Program-made: the position numbers and the translations under genes
The notes under the pieces: generated by a model
What the model was told of the DNA's origin: nothing
The model's database searches: none
Seen by the model: only the letters and a program-made list of their open reading frames with translations
In this document: one piece after another, positions 36,987 through 45,658 of the stretch
Position numbering within the stretch: the first letter of the stretch is position 1
How the letters are laid out: each line of letters begins with the position of its first letter
NCBI RefSeq assembly: GCF_030386795.1
Contig: NZ_JANUQM010000013.1
Span: 1 to 64,000 of the forward strand
Direction: 5' to 3'
DNA from: Streptomyces sp. S.PNR 29
Lineage (GTDB): Bacteria; Actinomycetota; Actinomycetes; Streptomycetales; Streptomycetaceae
DNA length: 64,000 bases

Positions 36987-37143
36987 GTTGTCGATGGCTG
37001 CTGCCGCCTGCCTCCGATGGGCACAGATCGCGTCAAGGTGATCGGTAAGCGGTGCACTCGGGCGTTAACGCGAGCTACTCGTGGGCGCACGGTGACAGCC
37101 AGGACGGCACCCCGCCACTACCGATTCTTTCTGGAGCCCCCGA

Positions 37144-37281
37144 GTGAGCAAGCGCACCTTCCAGCCGAACAACCGTCGTCGCGCGAAGACCCACGGCTTC
37201 CGGCTGCGTATGCGCACCCGTGCCGGCCGCGCGATTCTCGCGTCCCGCCGCAGCAAGGGTCGCGCCCGTCTGTCCGCCTGA
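37144..37281 (+). CDS. rpmH: 50S ribosomal protein L34
   Basis: This 45-residue basic protein reads SKRTFQPNNRRRAKTHGFRL and RAILASRRSKGRARLSA, the invariant L34 sequence. GTG 37144 starts it. It leads the operon with rnpA 21 bases downstream. Confidence 0.98.
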   Translation: MSKRTFQPNNRRRAKTHGFRLRMRTRAGRAILASRRSKGRARLSA

Positions 37282-37302
37282 TTCCGATCAGGTCATGACG
37301 TC

Positions 37303-37674
37303 GTGCTGCCCACCGAGAACCGGCTGAGGCGGCGCGAGGACTTCGCGACCGCGGTGCGACGGGGTCGTCGGGCAGGCCGCCCGCATCTCGTCGTCCACCT
37401 TCGTAGCGGTGCCACGGACCCGCACGCGCCTGGGGAGAGCGCTCCCCCGACGCGTGCGGGTTTCGTCGTGAGCAAGGCCGTGGGCGGCGCGGTCGTCCGC
37501 AACAAGGTGAAGCGCAGACTGCGTCACCTGATGCGGGAGCGAGTCGCCCTGTTGCCCCCCGGTAGCCTGGTAGTCGTACGAGCGCTGCCCGGTGCGGGTG
37601 ACGCCGACCATGCACAGCTGGCCCGAGACCTGGATGCCGCCCTTCAGCGGCTGCTGGGAGGGGGCGCGCGATGA
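37303..37674 (+). CDS. rnpA: Ribonuclease P protein component
   Basis: This 123-residue protein has the RNase P motif GGAVVRNKVKRRLRHLMRE. It assists the RNA subunit in maturing tRNA 5' ends. The stop overlaps the yidD ATG by four bases (ATGA). Confidence 0.97.
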   Translation: MLPTENRLRRREDFATAVRRGRRAGRPHLVVHLRSGATDPHAPGESAPPTRAGFVVSKAVGGAVVRNKVKRRLRHLMRERVALLPPGSLVVVRALPGAGDADHAQLARDLDAALQRLLGGGAR

Positions 37675-38024
37675 AGTACCCACTGCTGGCCCTGATCAAG
37701 CTGTACCAGTGGACGATCAGTCCGCTGCTGGGGCCGGTCTGCAAGTACTACCCGTCGTGTTCCCACTACGGCTACACGGCCATCGACCGGCACGGTGCGA
37801 TCAAGGGAACGGCGCTCACCGCCTGGCGCATCCTGCGGTGCAATCCGTGGTCGCTGGGCGGAGTGGACCATGTCCCGCCGCGCAAACGTCCGCGGTGGCA
37901 CGAAATGCTGCGTGGCGCCTGGCGTGCACGCAAGGGCGGGCCCTCCGCCGCCGAACCGGCCACCGAAGAGAATCTTGCTTCGAGCCCGGCCGCAGAGACC
38001 TCGTCCCATGCCCAAGGAGCATGA
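37671..38024 (+). CDS. yidD: Membrane protein insertion efficiency factor YidD
   Basis: This 117-residue protein carries the YidD signature CKYYPSCSHYGYTAI and an amphipathic N-terminus (LALIKLYQWTISPLLG). The C-terminal 35 residues are a variable Ala/Glu-rich tail. It is coupled to rnpA and lies 3 bases before yidC, with which it cooperates. Confidence 0.95.
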   Translation: MKYPLLALIKLYQWTISPLLGPVCKYYPSCSHYGYTAIDRHGAIKGTALTAWRILRCNPWSLGGVDHVPPRKRPRWHEMLRGAWRARKGGPSAAEPATEENLASSPAAETSSHAQGA

Positions 38025-38027
38025 TTA

Positions 38028-39296
38028 GTGGACACGATTGCCAGCCTCTTCAGCTTCATCACGACACCTGTCTCCTGGGTCATCGTCCAGTTCCACAAGG
38101 TGTACGGCGCCATCTTCGGCCCTGACACCGGGTGGGCCTGGGGCCTGTCCATCGTGTCCCTGGTGATCCTGATCCGCATCTGCCTGATCCCGCTCTTCGT
38201 GAAGCAGATCAAGGCGACCCGGGCCATGCAGACGCTCCAGCCCGAGATGAAGAAGATCCAGGAGCGCTACAAGAACGACAAGCAGCGTCAGTCCGAAGAG
38301 ATGATGAAGCTGTACAAGGAGACGGGCACCAACCCGCTCTCCTCGTGCCTTCCCATCCTGGCGCAGTCCCCGTTCTTCTTCGCCCTGTACCACGTGCTCA
38401 ACAGCATCGCGTCGAACGACACCATCGGCGTGATCAACAAGAGCCTGCTGGAGAGCGCGCAGAAGGCGCACATCTTCGGTGCCCCGCTGGCGGCGAAGTT
38501 CACTGACAGCGCGTCGAAGGTGGAGGCGCTCAACGCCTCGCTGACGGATGTGCGGATCGTCACGGCGATCATGATCGTCCTGATGTCGCTGTCGCAGTTC
38601 TACACGCAGCGCCAGCTGATGACGAAGAACGTCGACACCACGGTGAAGACGCCGTTCATGCAGCAGCAGAAGATGCTGATGTACGTCTTCCCCGTGATCT
38701 TCGCCGTCTTCGGTATCAACTTCCCGGTCGGTGTCCTCGTCTACTGGCTGACCACCAACGTGTGGACCATGGGCCAGCAGATGTACGTCATCCACAACAA
38801 CCCGACCCCGGGTTCCAAGGCCCAGGCCGCCTACCTCGACCGCCTGTACAAGCACGTCACGCACCGCGGCAAGGTCAGCCGGCGCCGGGACAAGGTCATC
38901 GTCAAGGCCATCGTCGCCAAGGGCCGTGACCGCAACGAGTACGAGCGCAAGTTCATCAACGGCCTGAACAAGGCGGGCCTCGCGGCCCAGACCGACGGCA
39001 CCGTGGTCAGGAGCGAGAGCGAGGTCGCCGCCCAGACCGAGGACGGTACGCCGACCACGACAGCGGCCCCGAAGCGTCAGCAGCCCAAGCGGCAGACCAA
39101 GGCCCAGCGCCAGTCCGGTGCCACCAAGGCCGCCGAGTCCGAGCCGAAGACGTCGCTGAGCAAGTCCGACCAGCCTGGGGACGCCAAGCCCGCCGCCAAG
39201 AAGGCCGCTCAGAAGCCTGGCGGCGGTACCCGCAGCAAGGCCCAGTCCGGCCAGCGCAAGGGGCCGCAGCGGCCCAAGTCCCCGTCGAAGAAGTAA
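38028..39296 (+). CDS. yidC: Membrane protein insertase YidC
   Basis: This 422-residue insertase has the five-helix Oxa1 core (about 5-245): SLVILIRICLIPLFVKQIKA with the conserved Arg, and SPFFFALYHVL. The C-terminal 170 residues are basic and Ala/Lys-rich and may contact ribosomes. GTG 38028 starts it. It inserts membrane proteins with or without Sec. Confidence 0.96.
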   Translation: MDTIASLFSFITTPVSWVIVQFHKVYGAIFGPDTGWAWGLSIVSLVILIRICLIPLFVKQIKATRAMQTLQPEMKKIQERYKNDKQRQSEEMMKLYKETGTNPLSSCLPILAQSPFFFALYHVLNSIASNDTIGVINKSLLESAQKAHIFGAPLAAKFTDSASKVEALNASLTDVRIVTAIMIVLMSLSQFYTQRQLMTKNVDTTVKTPFMQQQKMLMYVFPVIFAVFGINFPVGVLVYWLTTNVWTMGQQMYVIHNNPTPGSKAQAAYLDRLYKHVTHRGKVSRRRDKVIVKAIVAKGRDRNEYERKFINGLNKAGLAAQTDGTVVRSESEVAAQTEDGTPTTTAAPKRQQPKRQTKAQRQSGATKAAESEPKTSLSKSDQPGDAKPAAKKAAQKPGGGTRSKAQSGQRKGPQRPKSPSKK

Positions 39297-39311
39297 GAAG
39301 GAGTCCATCCC

Positions 39312-39824
39312 GTGACGGAAGGCACCACCTCCGCCGCTGCCGAGGGTGCAGACACCCTGACTCGCCTGGAGCAGGAGGGCGAGATCGCGGCGGACTACCT
39401 GGAGGGTCTGCTCGACATCGCCGACCTCGACGGCGACATCGACATGGACGTCGAGGCCGACCGTGCCTCCGTCTCGATCATCAGCGACACGGGCAGCCGC
39501 GATCTGCAGAAGCTGGTCGGCCGTGACGGTGAGGTGCTGGAGGCGCTGCAGGAGCTCACGCGCCTCGCCGTGCACCGGGAGACCGGAGACCGCAGCCGGC
39601 TGATGCTCGACATCGCGGGCTTCCGCGCCAGGAAGCGCGCCGAGCTGTCGGAGCTGGGCGCGAAGGCCGCCGCCGAGGTCAAGAGCAGTGGCGCGCCCGT
39701 ACGGCTGAAGCCGATGACGCCGTTCGAGCGCAAGGTCGTACACGACGCGGTGAAGGCCGCGGGTCTGCGGAGCGAGTCCGAGGGCGAGGAGCCGCAGCGC
39801 TTCGTCGTCGTGCTTCCCGCCTGA
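39312..39824 (+). CDS. jag: Jag/SpoIIIJ-associated KH-R3H RNA-binding protein
   Basis: This 170-residue protein has a KH domain (GRDGEVLEALQELTRLAV, about 75-92) and a C-terminal R3H domain (MTPFERKVVHDAV). KhpB/Jag proteins bind RNA and influence cell-wall growth. It is 15 bases after yidC and ends the operon. Confidence 0.93.
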   Translation: MTEGTTSAAAEGADTLTRLEQEGEIAADYLEGLLDIADLDGDIDMDVEADRASVSIISDTGSRDLQKLVGRDGEVLEALQELTRLAVHRETGDRSRLMLDIAGFRARKRAELSELGAKAAAEVKSSGAPVRLKPMTPFERKVVHDAVKAAGLRSESEGEEPQRFVVVLPA

Positions 39825-39842
39825 TCGGTTCATACGTTCCTC

Positions 39843-39871
39843 CGGCCCCGTCTGTTGCGCAGGCGGGGCCG
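39843..39871 (+). terminator. Hairpin after jag
   Basis: A 12-bp stem with one G.T pair (39843-39854 with 39860-39871) and a 5-base loop is followed by AACTTTGTC. It separates the rpmH operon from rsmG. Confidence 0.8.
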
Positions 39872-39950
39872 AACTTTGTCAGCCTGATAGTTCTGGTGGT
39901 TCTGGTGTCGGCGCCCGGTGCGCTGACGCGGTACGGAAGGACGGTCCCCC

Positions 39951-40667
39951 GTGACGGAGGCAGCGGAGCTTCCTCCTGCTCCCGAGCAGGCGCGCGAGGT
40001 GTTCGGTGATCGCTTCGCGGACGCGGTCCGCTACGCGGAGCTGCTTGCTGAGGCGGGTGTGCAGCGCGGTCTGATCGGCCCGCGTGAGGTGCCCCGCCTG
40101 TGGGAGCGGCATCTGCTGAACTGCGCGGTGCTCTCGGAGGTCGTGCCCGAGGGCGTGACGGTCTGCGACGTCGGCTCGGGTGCCGGCCTGCCCGGTATTC
40201 CGCTGGCCCTGGTCCGGGAGGACCTGAAGATCACCCTCCTTGAGCCGCTGCTGCGGCGCACGAATTTTCTGACCGAGGTGGTGGAGCTGCTGGGCCTGGA
40301 CCACGTGACGGTGGTGCGCGGCCGGGCCGAGGAGGTCATGGGCAAGCTCCCGCCGGTCCATGTGGTCACGGCGCGGGCTGTGGCCCCGCTGGACCGCCTG
40401 GCCACCTGGGGCATCCCGCTGCTGCGCCCGTACGGAGAGATGCTGGCTCTCAAGGGTGATGCGGCCGAGGAGGAGCTCAAGAGCGCGGCGACCGCGCTGA
40501 GCAAGCTGGGTGCCGTGGAGACGTCGATTCTGCATGTCGGTGCAGGGATTGTGGATCCCCCGTCGACGGTCGTGCGGGTCGAGGTCGGGGAGAGCCCCGG
40601 AGGTGTGCGTTTTGCGGCCAAGCGGGCGAAGGCTGCCCGGGTCGGCCGTGCACGCCGACGACGCTGA
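39951..40667 (+). CDS. rsmG: 16S rRNA (guanine527-N7)-methyltransferase
   Basis: This 238-residue SAM-dependent methyltransferase has motif I CDVGSGAGLPGIPLAL and the conserved region ARAVAPLDRLATWGIPLL. It methylates G527 of 16S rRNA; its loss gives low-level streptomycin resistance. GTG 39951 starts it. parA follows after a regulatory gap. Confidence 0.96.
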   Translation: MTEAAELPPAPEQAREVFGDRFADAVRYAELLAEAGVQRGLIGPREVPRLWERHLLNCAVLSEVVPEGVTVCDVGSGAGLPGIPLALVREDLKITLLEPLLRRTNFLTEVVELLGLDHVTVVRGRAEEVMGKLPPVHVVTARAVAPLDRLATWGIPLLRPYGEMLALKGDAAEEELKSAATALSKLGAVETSILHVGAGIVDPPSTVVRVEVGESPGGVRFAAKRAKAARVGRARRRR

Positions 40668-40968
40668 TCCGTCCTGACGACGAGACGTACTCCACACAAG
40701 CTGCCAAACCTACGCACGTCGGAGTGTCGCGACAGTTGGGCCGCAGCTGCTGTGCATCGTGTTTCACGTGAAACGTCGCTCACTGCTGCACGGCATCATC
40801 AGTCGTGGCCGCGCTGCGGCCGAACCCCGCGACCGTAAGCCTCTCGGTTCACTCGGAGAGGGACCCGCTTCCGATGACGCTCCGTCCCCCTCGGGGGGCA
40901 CGGAGTTTTCCACAGAGGTGGATTTCTCCACAGAACGCCAGGCCTCACTGGTTCACGACCCCGAAGAC
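40668..40968 (+). promoter_or_regulatory. parAB leader with parS and DnaA-like boxes
   Basis: These 301 bases precede parA. They contain a perfect parS (40761-40774) and two one-mismatch DnaA boxes, TTTTCCACA (40906-40914) and TTCTCCACA (40924-40932). The parA frame is open back to 40759, but codon use is poor there, so I treat it as leader. Confidence 0.6.
40761..40774. other. parS site
   Basis: Perfect GTTTCACGTGAAAC upstream of parA. Confidence 0.93.
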
Positions 40969-42042
40969 ATGGGAGGCTCTGTTCATTGCGAGCCTGAAGT
41001 CGAGGAGAGTGAATCCTTGCGGTCCGACGCCAACATCGCGGGACCGATGACCGATCCGGTCCCCGGTCCCCGTACCGAGTCGATGGGGGCGGATGTTTCA
41101 CGTGAAACACCGCCTCCAATGGACGACACTCCGATCGGTCGTGCTGCCCAACTGGCGGTGGAGGCTCTAGGCCGCGCCGGTGAGGGCCTGCCACGGCCCG
41201 AGCAGACCCGCGTCATCGTGGTCGCCAACCAAAAGGGGGGCGTGGGTAAGACGACGACGACCGTCAACCTTGCCGCGTCGCTGGCCCTGCACGGTGCCCG
41301 TGTCCTGGTGGTCGACCTTGATCCGCAGGGCAATGCGTCCACGGCGCTGGGTATCGACCATCACGCCGAAGTGCCGTCCATCTACGACGTCTTGGTCGAG
41401 AGCAAGCCGCTGTCGGAGGTCGTTCAGCCGGTCCCCGATGTGGAGGGCCTGTTCTGCGCGCCTGCCACGATCGATCTCGCCGGTGCGGAGATCGAGCTGG
41501 TGTCCCTGGTGGCGCGGGAGAGCCGACTGCAGCGGGCGATCCAGGCCTATGAGCAGCCGCTGGACTACATCCTCATCGACTGCCCGCCCTCGCTCGGCCT
41601 GCTGACGGTCAACGCGCTGGTCGCGGGCCAGGAGGTCCTGATCCCGATCCAGTGCGAGTACTACGCGCTGGAGGGTCTGGGCCAGCTGCTGCGCAACGTC
41701 GACCTGGTCCGGGGGCACCTCAACCCCGCCCTGCACGTGTCGACCATCCTGCTCACCATGTACGACGGCCGGACGCGGCTCGCGTCCCAGGTCGCGGACG
41801 AGGTGCGCAACCACTTCGGTGACGAGGTGCTGCGGACGAGCATTCCCCGCTCGGTCCGTATCTCCGAGGCGCCGAGCTATGGGCAGACGGTGCTGACCTA
41901 CGATCCAGGATCGAGCGGTGCCCTGTCTTATCTTGAGGCGGCACGAGAAATCGCGCTGAAGGGTGTCGGTGTCAGTTACGACCCGACGCACGCCCATATC
42001 GGCGCCCAGAACGACCCGAGCATGGTGGAGGGGATTCAGTGA
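40969..42042 (+). CDS. parA: Chromosome partitioning ATPase ParA
   Basis: This 357-residue Walker-type ATPase has the deviant Walker A NQKGGVGKTTTTVNLA (about 87-102), LDPQGNAS and IDCPPSLGLLT. It positions ParB-oriC complexes and drives their segregation in sporulating hyphae. The start is uncertain: ATG 40969 gives the usual Streptomyces length, GTG 40759 is the longest option, and ATG 41048 is shorter. A parS lies inside the gene at 41095. The stop overlaps the parB start (GTGA). Confidence 0.93.
   Translation: MGGSVHCEPEVEESESLRSDANIAGPMTDPVPGPRTESMGADVSRETPPPMDDTPIGRAAQLAVEALGRAGEGLPRPEQTRVIVVANQKGGVGKTTTTVNLAASLALHGARVLVVDLDPQGNASTALGIDHHAEVPSIYDVLVESKPLSEVVQPVPDVEGLFCAPATIDLAGAEIELVSLVARESRLQRAIQAYEQPLDYILIDCPPSLGLLTVNALVAGQEVLIPIQCEYYALEGLGQLLRNVDLVRGHLNPALHVSTILLTMYDGRTRLASQVADEVRNHFGDEVLRTSIPRSVRISEAPSYGQTVLTYDPGSSGALSYLEAAREIALKGVGVSYDPTHAHIGAQNDPSMVEGIQ
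41095..41108. other. parS site
   Basis: Perfect GTTTCACGTGAAAC within the N-terminal part of parA; it encodes VSRET. Confidence 0.93.
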
Positions 42043-43139
42043 GCGAGCGACGGAGGGGGCTGGGACGTGGTCTCGGCGCACTGATCCCTGCTGCACCGAC
42101 GGAGAAGACAGTCCCGCCGCCTGCGGCGGGGGGCAGTGGCCCCGCGTCCCCGGCGCCGGTTCCCGTGCTGACGACCGACCGCGGGGTGGCTGCGGCGAAG
42201 GTGGCCACGCTTCCCCCTGTTTCACGTGAAACAGAGGAGCCGTCGGCGAACGGTGCCGTGGAGATGCCCGCGTCTCCTGTGGGCGCCCACTTCGCCGAGA
42301 TTCCCCTGGCCGCCATCACGCCGAACCCGCGTCAGCCGCGTGAGGTCTTCGACGAGGACGCGCTGGCCGAACTCGTCACCTCCATCAAGGAGGTCGGTCT
42401 CCTCCAGCCGGTCGTCGTACGGCAGGTGGGCCCCGCCCACTACGAGCTCATTATGGGCGAGCGGCGTTGGAGGGCCTGTCGGGAGGCGGGGCTGGAGGCT
42501 ATCCCGGCGATCGTGCGGGCCACGGAGGACGAGAAGCTTCTCCTGGACGCCCTCCTGGAGAACCTGCATCGTGCCCAGCTGAACCCGATCGAAGAGGCGG
42601 CCGCTTACGACCAGCTTCTGAAGGACTTCAACTGCACGCACGACCAGTTGGCGGACCGCATCGGCCGTTCCCGGCCGCAGGTTTCCAACACCCTCCGTCT
42701 GCTGAAGCTTTCCCCGGTAGTCCAGAAGCGGGTGGCTGCGGGGGTGCTCTCCGCCGGGCATGCACGGGCTCTGCTGTCCGTCGAGGACCCGGAGGAGCAG
42801 GACCGGCTGGCCCATCGAATCGTGGCTGAGGGACTCTCGGTGCGCTCCGTCGAGGAGATCGTGACCCTGATGGGTTCGCGGCCTCGGAAGACTCAGCGCT
42901 CGAAGGGACCGCGTGCCGGTTCTCTGGTTTCGCCGGCGCTGAACGACCTCGCGACCCGACTCTCGGACCGCTTCGAGACGCGGGTGAAGGTCGACCTGGG
43001 GCAGAAGAAGGGCAAGATCACCGTCGAGTTCGCCTCCGTCGAGGACCTCGAACGGATCCTCAGCACTCTCGCCCCCGGCGAAGGACCTGTGCTCCAGCAG
43101 AGCCTCATGGAGGGTGACTCCGAGGAGACGGACGCCTGA
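42039..43139 (+). CDS. parB: Chromosome partitioning protein ParB
   Basis: This 366-residue CTPase/DNA-binding protein has the N-terminal PNPRQPREVFDEDALAEL and GERRWRACREAG motifs, then the helix-turn-helix DRIGRSRPQVSNTLRLLKL that reads parS, and a C-terminal dimerisation domain. GTG 42039 overlaps the parA stop. A parS is inside the gene at 42219. Confidence 0.97.
   Translation: MSERRRGLGRGLGALIPAAPTEKTVPPPAAGGSGPASPAPVPVLTTDRGVAAAKVATLPPVSRETEEPSANGAVEMPASPVGAHFAEIPLAAITPNPRQPREVFDEDALAELVTSIKEVGLLQPVVVRQVGPAHYELIMGERRWRACREAGLEAIPAIVRATEDEKLLLDALLENLHRAQLNPIEEAAAYDQLLKDFNCTHDQLADRIGRSRPQVSNTLRLLKLSPVVQKRVAAGVLSAGHARALLSVEDPEEQDRLAHRIVAEGLSVRSVEEIVTLMGSRPRKTQRSKGPRAGSLVSPALNDLATRLSDRFETRVKVDLGQKKGKITVEFASVEDLERILSTLAPGEGPVLQQSLMEGDSEETDA
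42219..42232. other. parS site
   Basis: Perfect GTTTCACGTGAAAC in the N-terminal linker of parB; it encodes VSRET, as in parA. Confidence 0.93.
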
Positions 43140-43181
43140 GCCGCGGGCAGGCGGACGCTCTGAGAGCCCCGTCGGCCGGAA

Positions 43182-43218
43182 GAGCGGGCCGTGTCCGGTG
43201 TGTACCGGAACACGGCTC
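43182..43218 (+). terminator. Hairpin after parB
   Basis: GCCGTGTCCGGT (43188-43199) pairs with ACCGGAACACGGC (43204-43216) with one bulge. GAGC and GCTC extend the base, and a T-rich stretch follows. Confidence 0.75.
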
Positions 43219-43320
43219 GTTCTTTGCTTTCAGTCGGTATCGATGGAATCGCATCGTGGATACGATGCGTTCGGGTATGGCGCAATCACCTGGCAGTACC
43301 TCTCGGGGAGGCAGGGGCCA

Positions 43321-43578
43321 TTGCGAACGTTGAGCCGCACCGGACTGGTGGGCGCGGGTTTGGGGCTGGGCGCCGTCGGTGGGTTCATCGGCAGTCTGCT
43401 CAGGGAACGGAGCGCTCTGACAGCCGCTCGCGACGCAGCGGGCGAAGGAAGCGAGGAACAGCCTTCATGGGGCGTCGGCTTGTACCGCTCACGCTGGACA
43501 ACCTTCAGGACCTTCCCCAGCGCTGTCGATCGTGTGTCTTCTGGGAGCTGGACCCAGTCAGCGGCGAGGCCGCGGTAA
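43321..43578 (+). CDS. Possible small membrane protein overlapping the GNAT gene
   Basis: TTG 43321 follows GGGGAGG at ideal spacing and opens an 85-residue frame. Its first half has a glycine-rich helix (TGLVGAGLGLGAVGGFIGSLL) and a charged tail. The last 37 residues lie in an alternate frame of the GNAT gene and look less natural. It may encode a short membrane protein coupled to the acetyltransferase, or be a remnant. Confidence 0.35.
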   Translation: MRTLSRTGLVGAGLGLGAVGGFIGSLLRERSALTAARDAAGEGSEEQPSWGVGLYRSRWTTFRTFPSAVDRVSSGSWTQSAARPR

Positions 43579-44084
43579 AGGCGGGCACGACCGAACTGGA
43601 GAAGGAAGCCTGGATTTCCGCTGTCCTGCTGGACTGGGGGTCCTGCGGCCGGGTCGTCTACGTCGACGACGTACCGGTGGGCTTCGTGCTCTACGCCCCG
43701 CCCGCCTACGTTCCGCGCTCCATGGCGTTCCCTACGAGCCCTGTGTCACCGGATGCCGTGCAGTTGATCACCAGCTTCATCGTGCCCGGCTACCAGGGGC
43801 AGGGGCTCGGCCGGGTGATGGTCCAGACGGTTGCCAAGGATCTGCTGCGGCGAGGCTTCAAGGCGATCGAGGCGTTCGGCGACGCTCGCTGGAAGGAGCC
43901 CGCCTGCGTCCTGCCCGCAGACCATCTGCTGGCCGTGGGTTTCAAGACGGTCCGGTCTCATCCGGCCTATCCACGGCTGAGGCTGGAGCTGCGGTCGACG
44001 CTGTCCTGGAAGGAAGACGTGGAGATGGCGCTCGACCGGCTGTTGGGGGCCGTACAGAAGGAACCGGCGCTCAGACCCCTGTAA
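43467..44084 (+). CDS. GNAT-family N-acetyltransferase
   Basis: This 205-residue acetyltransferase shows VPVGFVLYAPP and the acetyl-CoA motif FIVPGYQGQGLGRVMVQ (about 113-129). I start at ATG 43467 with GAGG upstream (GRRLVPLTLDNLQDLP); the frame stays open to 43191. The substrate is unknown. It converges with trxA, with a hairpin and parS between. Confidence 0.88.
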   Translation: MGRRLVPLTLDNLQDLPQRCRSCVFWELDPVSGEAAVKAGTTELEKEAWISAVLLDWGSCGRVVYVDDVPVGFVLYAPPAYVPRSMAFPTSPVSPDAVQLITSFIVPGYQGQGLGRVMVQTVAKDLLRRGFKAIEAFGDARWKEPACVLPADHLLAVGFKTVRSHPAYPRLRLELRSTLSWKEDVEMALDRLLGAVQKEPALRPL

Positions 44085-44086
44085 TG

Positions 44087-44120
44087 CGGATGGGCCAGCC
44101 CGTGCGGGCCGGCCCATCCG
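44087..44120. terminator. Hairpin between GNAT and trxA
   Basis: CGGATGGGCC (44087-44096) pairs with GGCCCATCCG (44111-44120) around a loop containing GCCC/GGGC. It serves the convergent genes. A perfect parS begins two bases later. Confidence 0.8.
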
Positions 44121-44121
44121 T

Positions 44122-44135
44122 GTTTCACGTGAAAC
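44122..44135. other. parS site
   Basis: Perfect GTTTCACGTGAAAC between the GNAT gene terminator and the trxA stop. Confidence 0.93.
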
Positions 44136-44141
44136 GAAGCG

Positions 44142-44474
44142 TCACTCGGCGATGAAGTCCTCAAGGTCGCGAACGATCGCGGCCTTCGGCTTGGCGCCGA
44201 CGATGGTCTTGGCGACCTCGCCACCCTGGTAGACGTTCAGGGTCGGGATGGACATGACGCCGTACTTGGCGGCCGTACCCGGGTTCTCGTCGATGTTCAG
44301 CTTGACGACCTCGATCTTGTCGCCGTACTCGGCGGCGATCGCTTCGAGGGACGGAGCGATCTGGCGGCACGGACCGCACCAGGCGGCCCAGAAGTCCACC
44401 AGGACGGGCTTGTCGCTCTTGAGGACGTCCTGCTCGAAGGAGTCGTCGGTCACATTCTTCAGGGTGCCGGCCAC
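44142..44474 (-). CDS. trxA: Thioredoxin
   Basis: This 110-residue thioredoxin has the active site AWCGPC (32-36) and the cis-Pro loop SIPTLNVY. It reduces protein disulfides using electrons from the adjacent trxB product. It follows trxB by 41 bases and shares its SigR-type promoter. Confidence 0.97.
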   Translation of the reverse strand: MAGTLKNVTDDSFEQDVLKSDKPVLVDFWAAWCGPCRQIAPSLEAIAAEYGDKIEVVKLNIDENPGTAAKYGVMSIPTLNVYQGGEVAKTIVGAKPKAAIVRDLEDFIAE

Positions 44475-44515
44475 GGCGGGCTCCTTAACTGGTTGGTGCG
44501 TGGGGCGGATGGGGG

Positions 44516-45487
44516 TCAGACAGTGGACTTCTCGGGCTCAGCCTTCTGCTCGTTGTCCGCGAGAGCGGCGAGGAAGCGCTCGGCGTCGAGGGCGGCAGCA
44601 CAGCCGGTGCCGGCCGCGGTGATCGCCTGGCGGTAGGTGTGGTCGACCACATCACCGGCGCCGAAGACACCAGTCAGGTTCGTCCGGGTGGACGGGGCGT
44701 CGACCTTCAGGTAGCCCTCCTCGTCCAGCTCCAGCTGGCCCTTGAAGAGTTCGGTGCGCGGGTCGTGGCCGATCGCGATGAACAGGCCGGTCACCGGCAG
44801 GTCCGAGAGCTCGCCGGTCTTGACGTTGCGCAGCTTCAGGCCCGAGAGCTTCTGGTCGCCCTGGATCTCGGCGACCTCGCTGTCCCAGACGAACGTGATC
44901 TTCGGGTCGCCGAAGGCGCGCTCCTGCATCGCCTTGGAGGCGCGCAGGGTGTCGCGGCGGTGGACGACCGTCACGGACTTGGCGAACCGGGAGAGGAAGG
45001 TGGCCTCCTCCATCGCGGTGTCGCCGCCACCGATCACGGCGATGTCCTGGTCCTTGAAGAAGAAGCCGTCACAGGTGGCGCACCAGGAGACGCCGCGGCC
45101 GGAGAGGGCGTCCTCGTTCGGCAGCCCGAGCTTGCGGTGCTGCGATCCGGTGGCGACGATGACGGCCTTCGCCTGATGGACCGTGCCCGAGGTGTCCGTG
45201 ACGGTCTTGATCTCACCGCTCAGGTCGGCTGCGACGACATCGTCCGCGACAAGCTCGGCCCCGAAGCGCTCTGCCTGAGCGCGCATGTTGTCCATGAGCT
45301 CAGGGCCCATGATGCCGTCCTGGAAGCCCGGGAAGTTCTCCACGTCGGTGGTGTTCATCAGCGCACCGCCGGCGGTGACGGCACCCTCGAACACCAGTGG
45401 CTTCAGCGACGCGCGCGCGGTGTAGAGCGCCGCCGTGTAGCCGGCGGGCCCGGAGCCGATGATGATCACGTTACGGACGTCGCTCAC
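44516..45487 (-). CDS. trxB: Thioredoxin reductase
   Basis: This 323-residue flavoprotein has an FAD motif IIGSGPAGYTAA, the redox pair CATC (Cys 136/139), an NADPH motif GGGDTAMEEA and GVFGAGDV. It reduces thioredoxin with NADPH. The SigR promoter at 45560-45586 predicts induction by thiol oxidation. Confidence 0.97.
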   Translation of the reverse strand: MSDVRNVIIIGSGPAGYTAALYTARASLKPLVFEGAVTAGGALMNTTDVENFPGFQDGIMGPELMDNMRAQAERFGAELVADDVVAADLSGEIKTVTDTSGTVHQAKAVIVATGSQHRKLGLPNEDALSGRGVSWCATCDGFFFKDQDIAVIGGGDTAMEEATFLSRFAKSVTVVHRRDTLRASKAMQERAFGDPKITFVWDSEVAEIQGDQKLSGLKLRNVKTGELSDLPVTGLFIAIGHDPRTELFKGQLELDEEGYLKVDAPSTRTNLTGVFGAGDVVDHTYRQAITAAGTGCAAALDAERFLAALADNEQKAEPEKSTV

Positions 45488-45559
45488 GGCTTGATTCCTC
45501 GTCTCTGGACTGCGTCGTCAGGATCGGTGGGAGCCTCTCTTAGAACTCTCACCCCACCC

Positions 45560-45586
45560 AACGGATCCTAAGGGGCGCGCATTCCC
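45560..45586 (-). promoter_or_regulatory. SigR-type promoter of trxBA
   Basis: On the minus strand GGGAAT (45581-45586) and GTT (45560-45562) are separated by exactly 18 bp. This matches the SigR consensus GGAAT-N18-GTT, known to drive trxBA in S. coelicolor. Confidence 0.88.
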
Positions 45587-45658
45587 GCTGTGTCCGGGCA
45601 CACGGCGAGCGGACACCGTACGGGATACCACGCAGAGCGAAGACGAAGCGTCAGGCGC

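Larger units (their letters stand above)
36744..37143. promoter_or_regulatory. dnaA/rpmH divergent promoter region
   Basis: These 400 bases contain the dnaA promoter, two DnaA boxes and the rpmH promoter (separate entries). The remainder shows no gene. Confidence 0.7.

Noticed and set aside
40759..40968. Extension of parA to GTG 40759
   Set aside because: The extra 70 residues show poor codon bias and overlap parS and DnaA-like sites; ATG 40969 gives the normal length.
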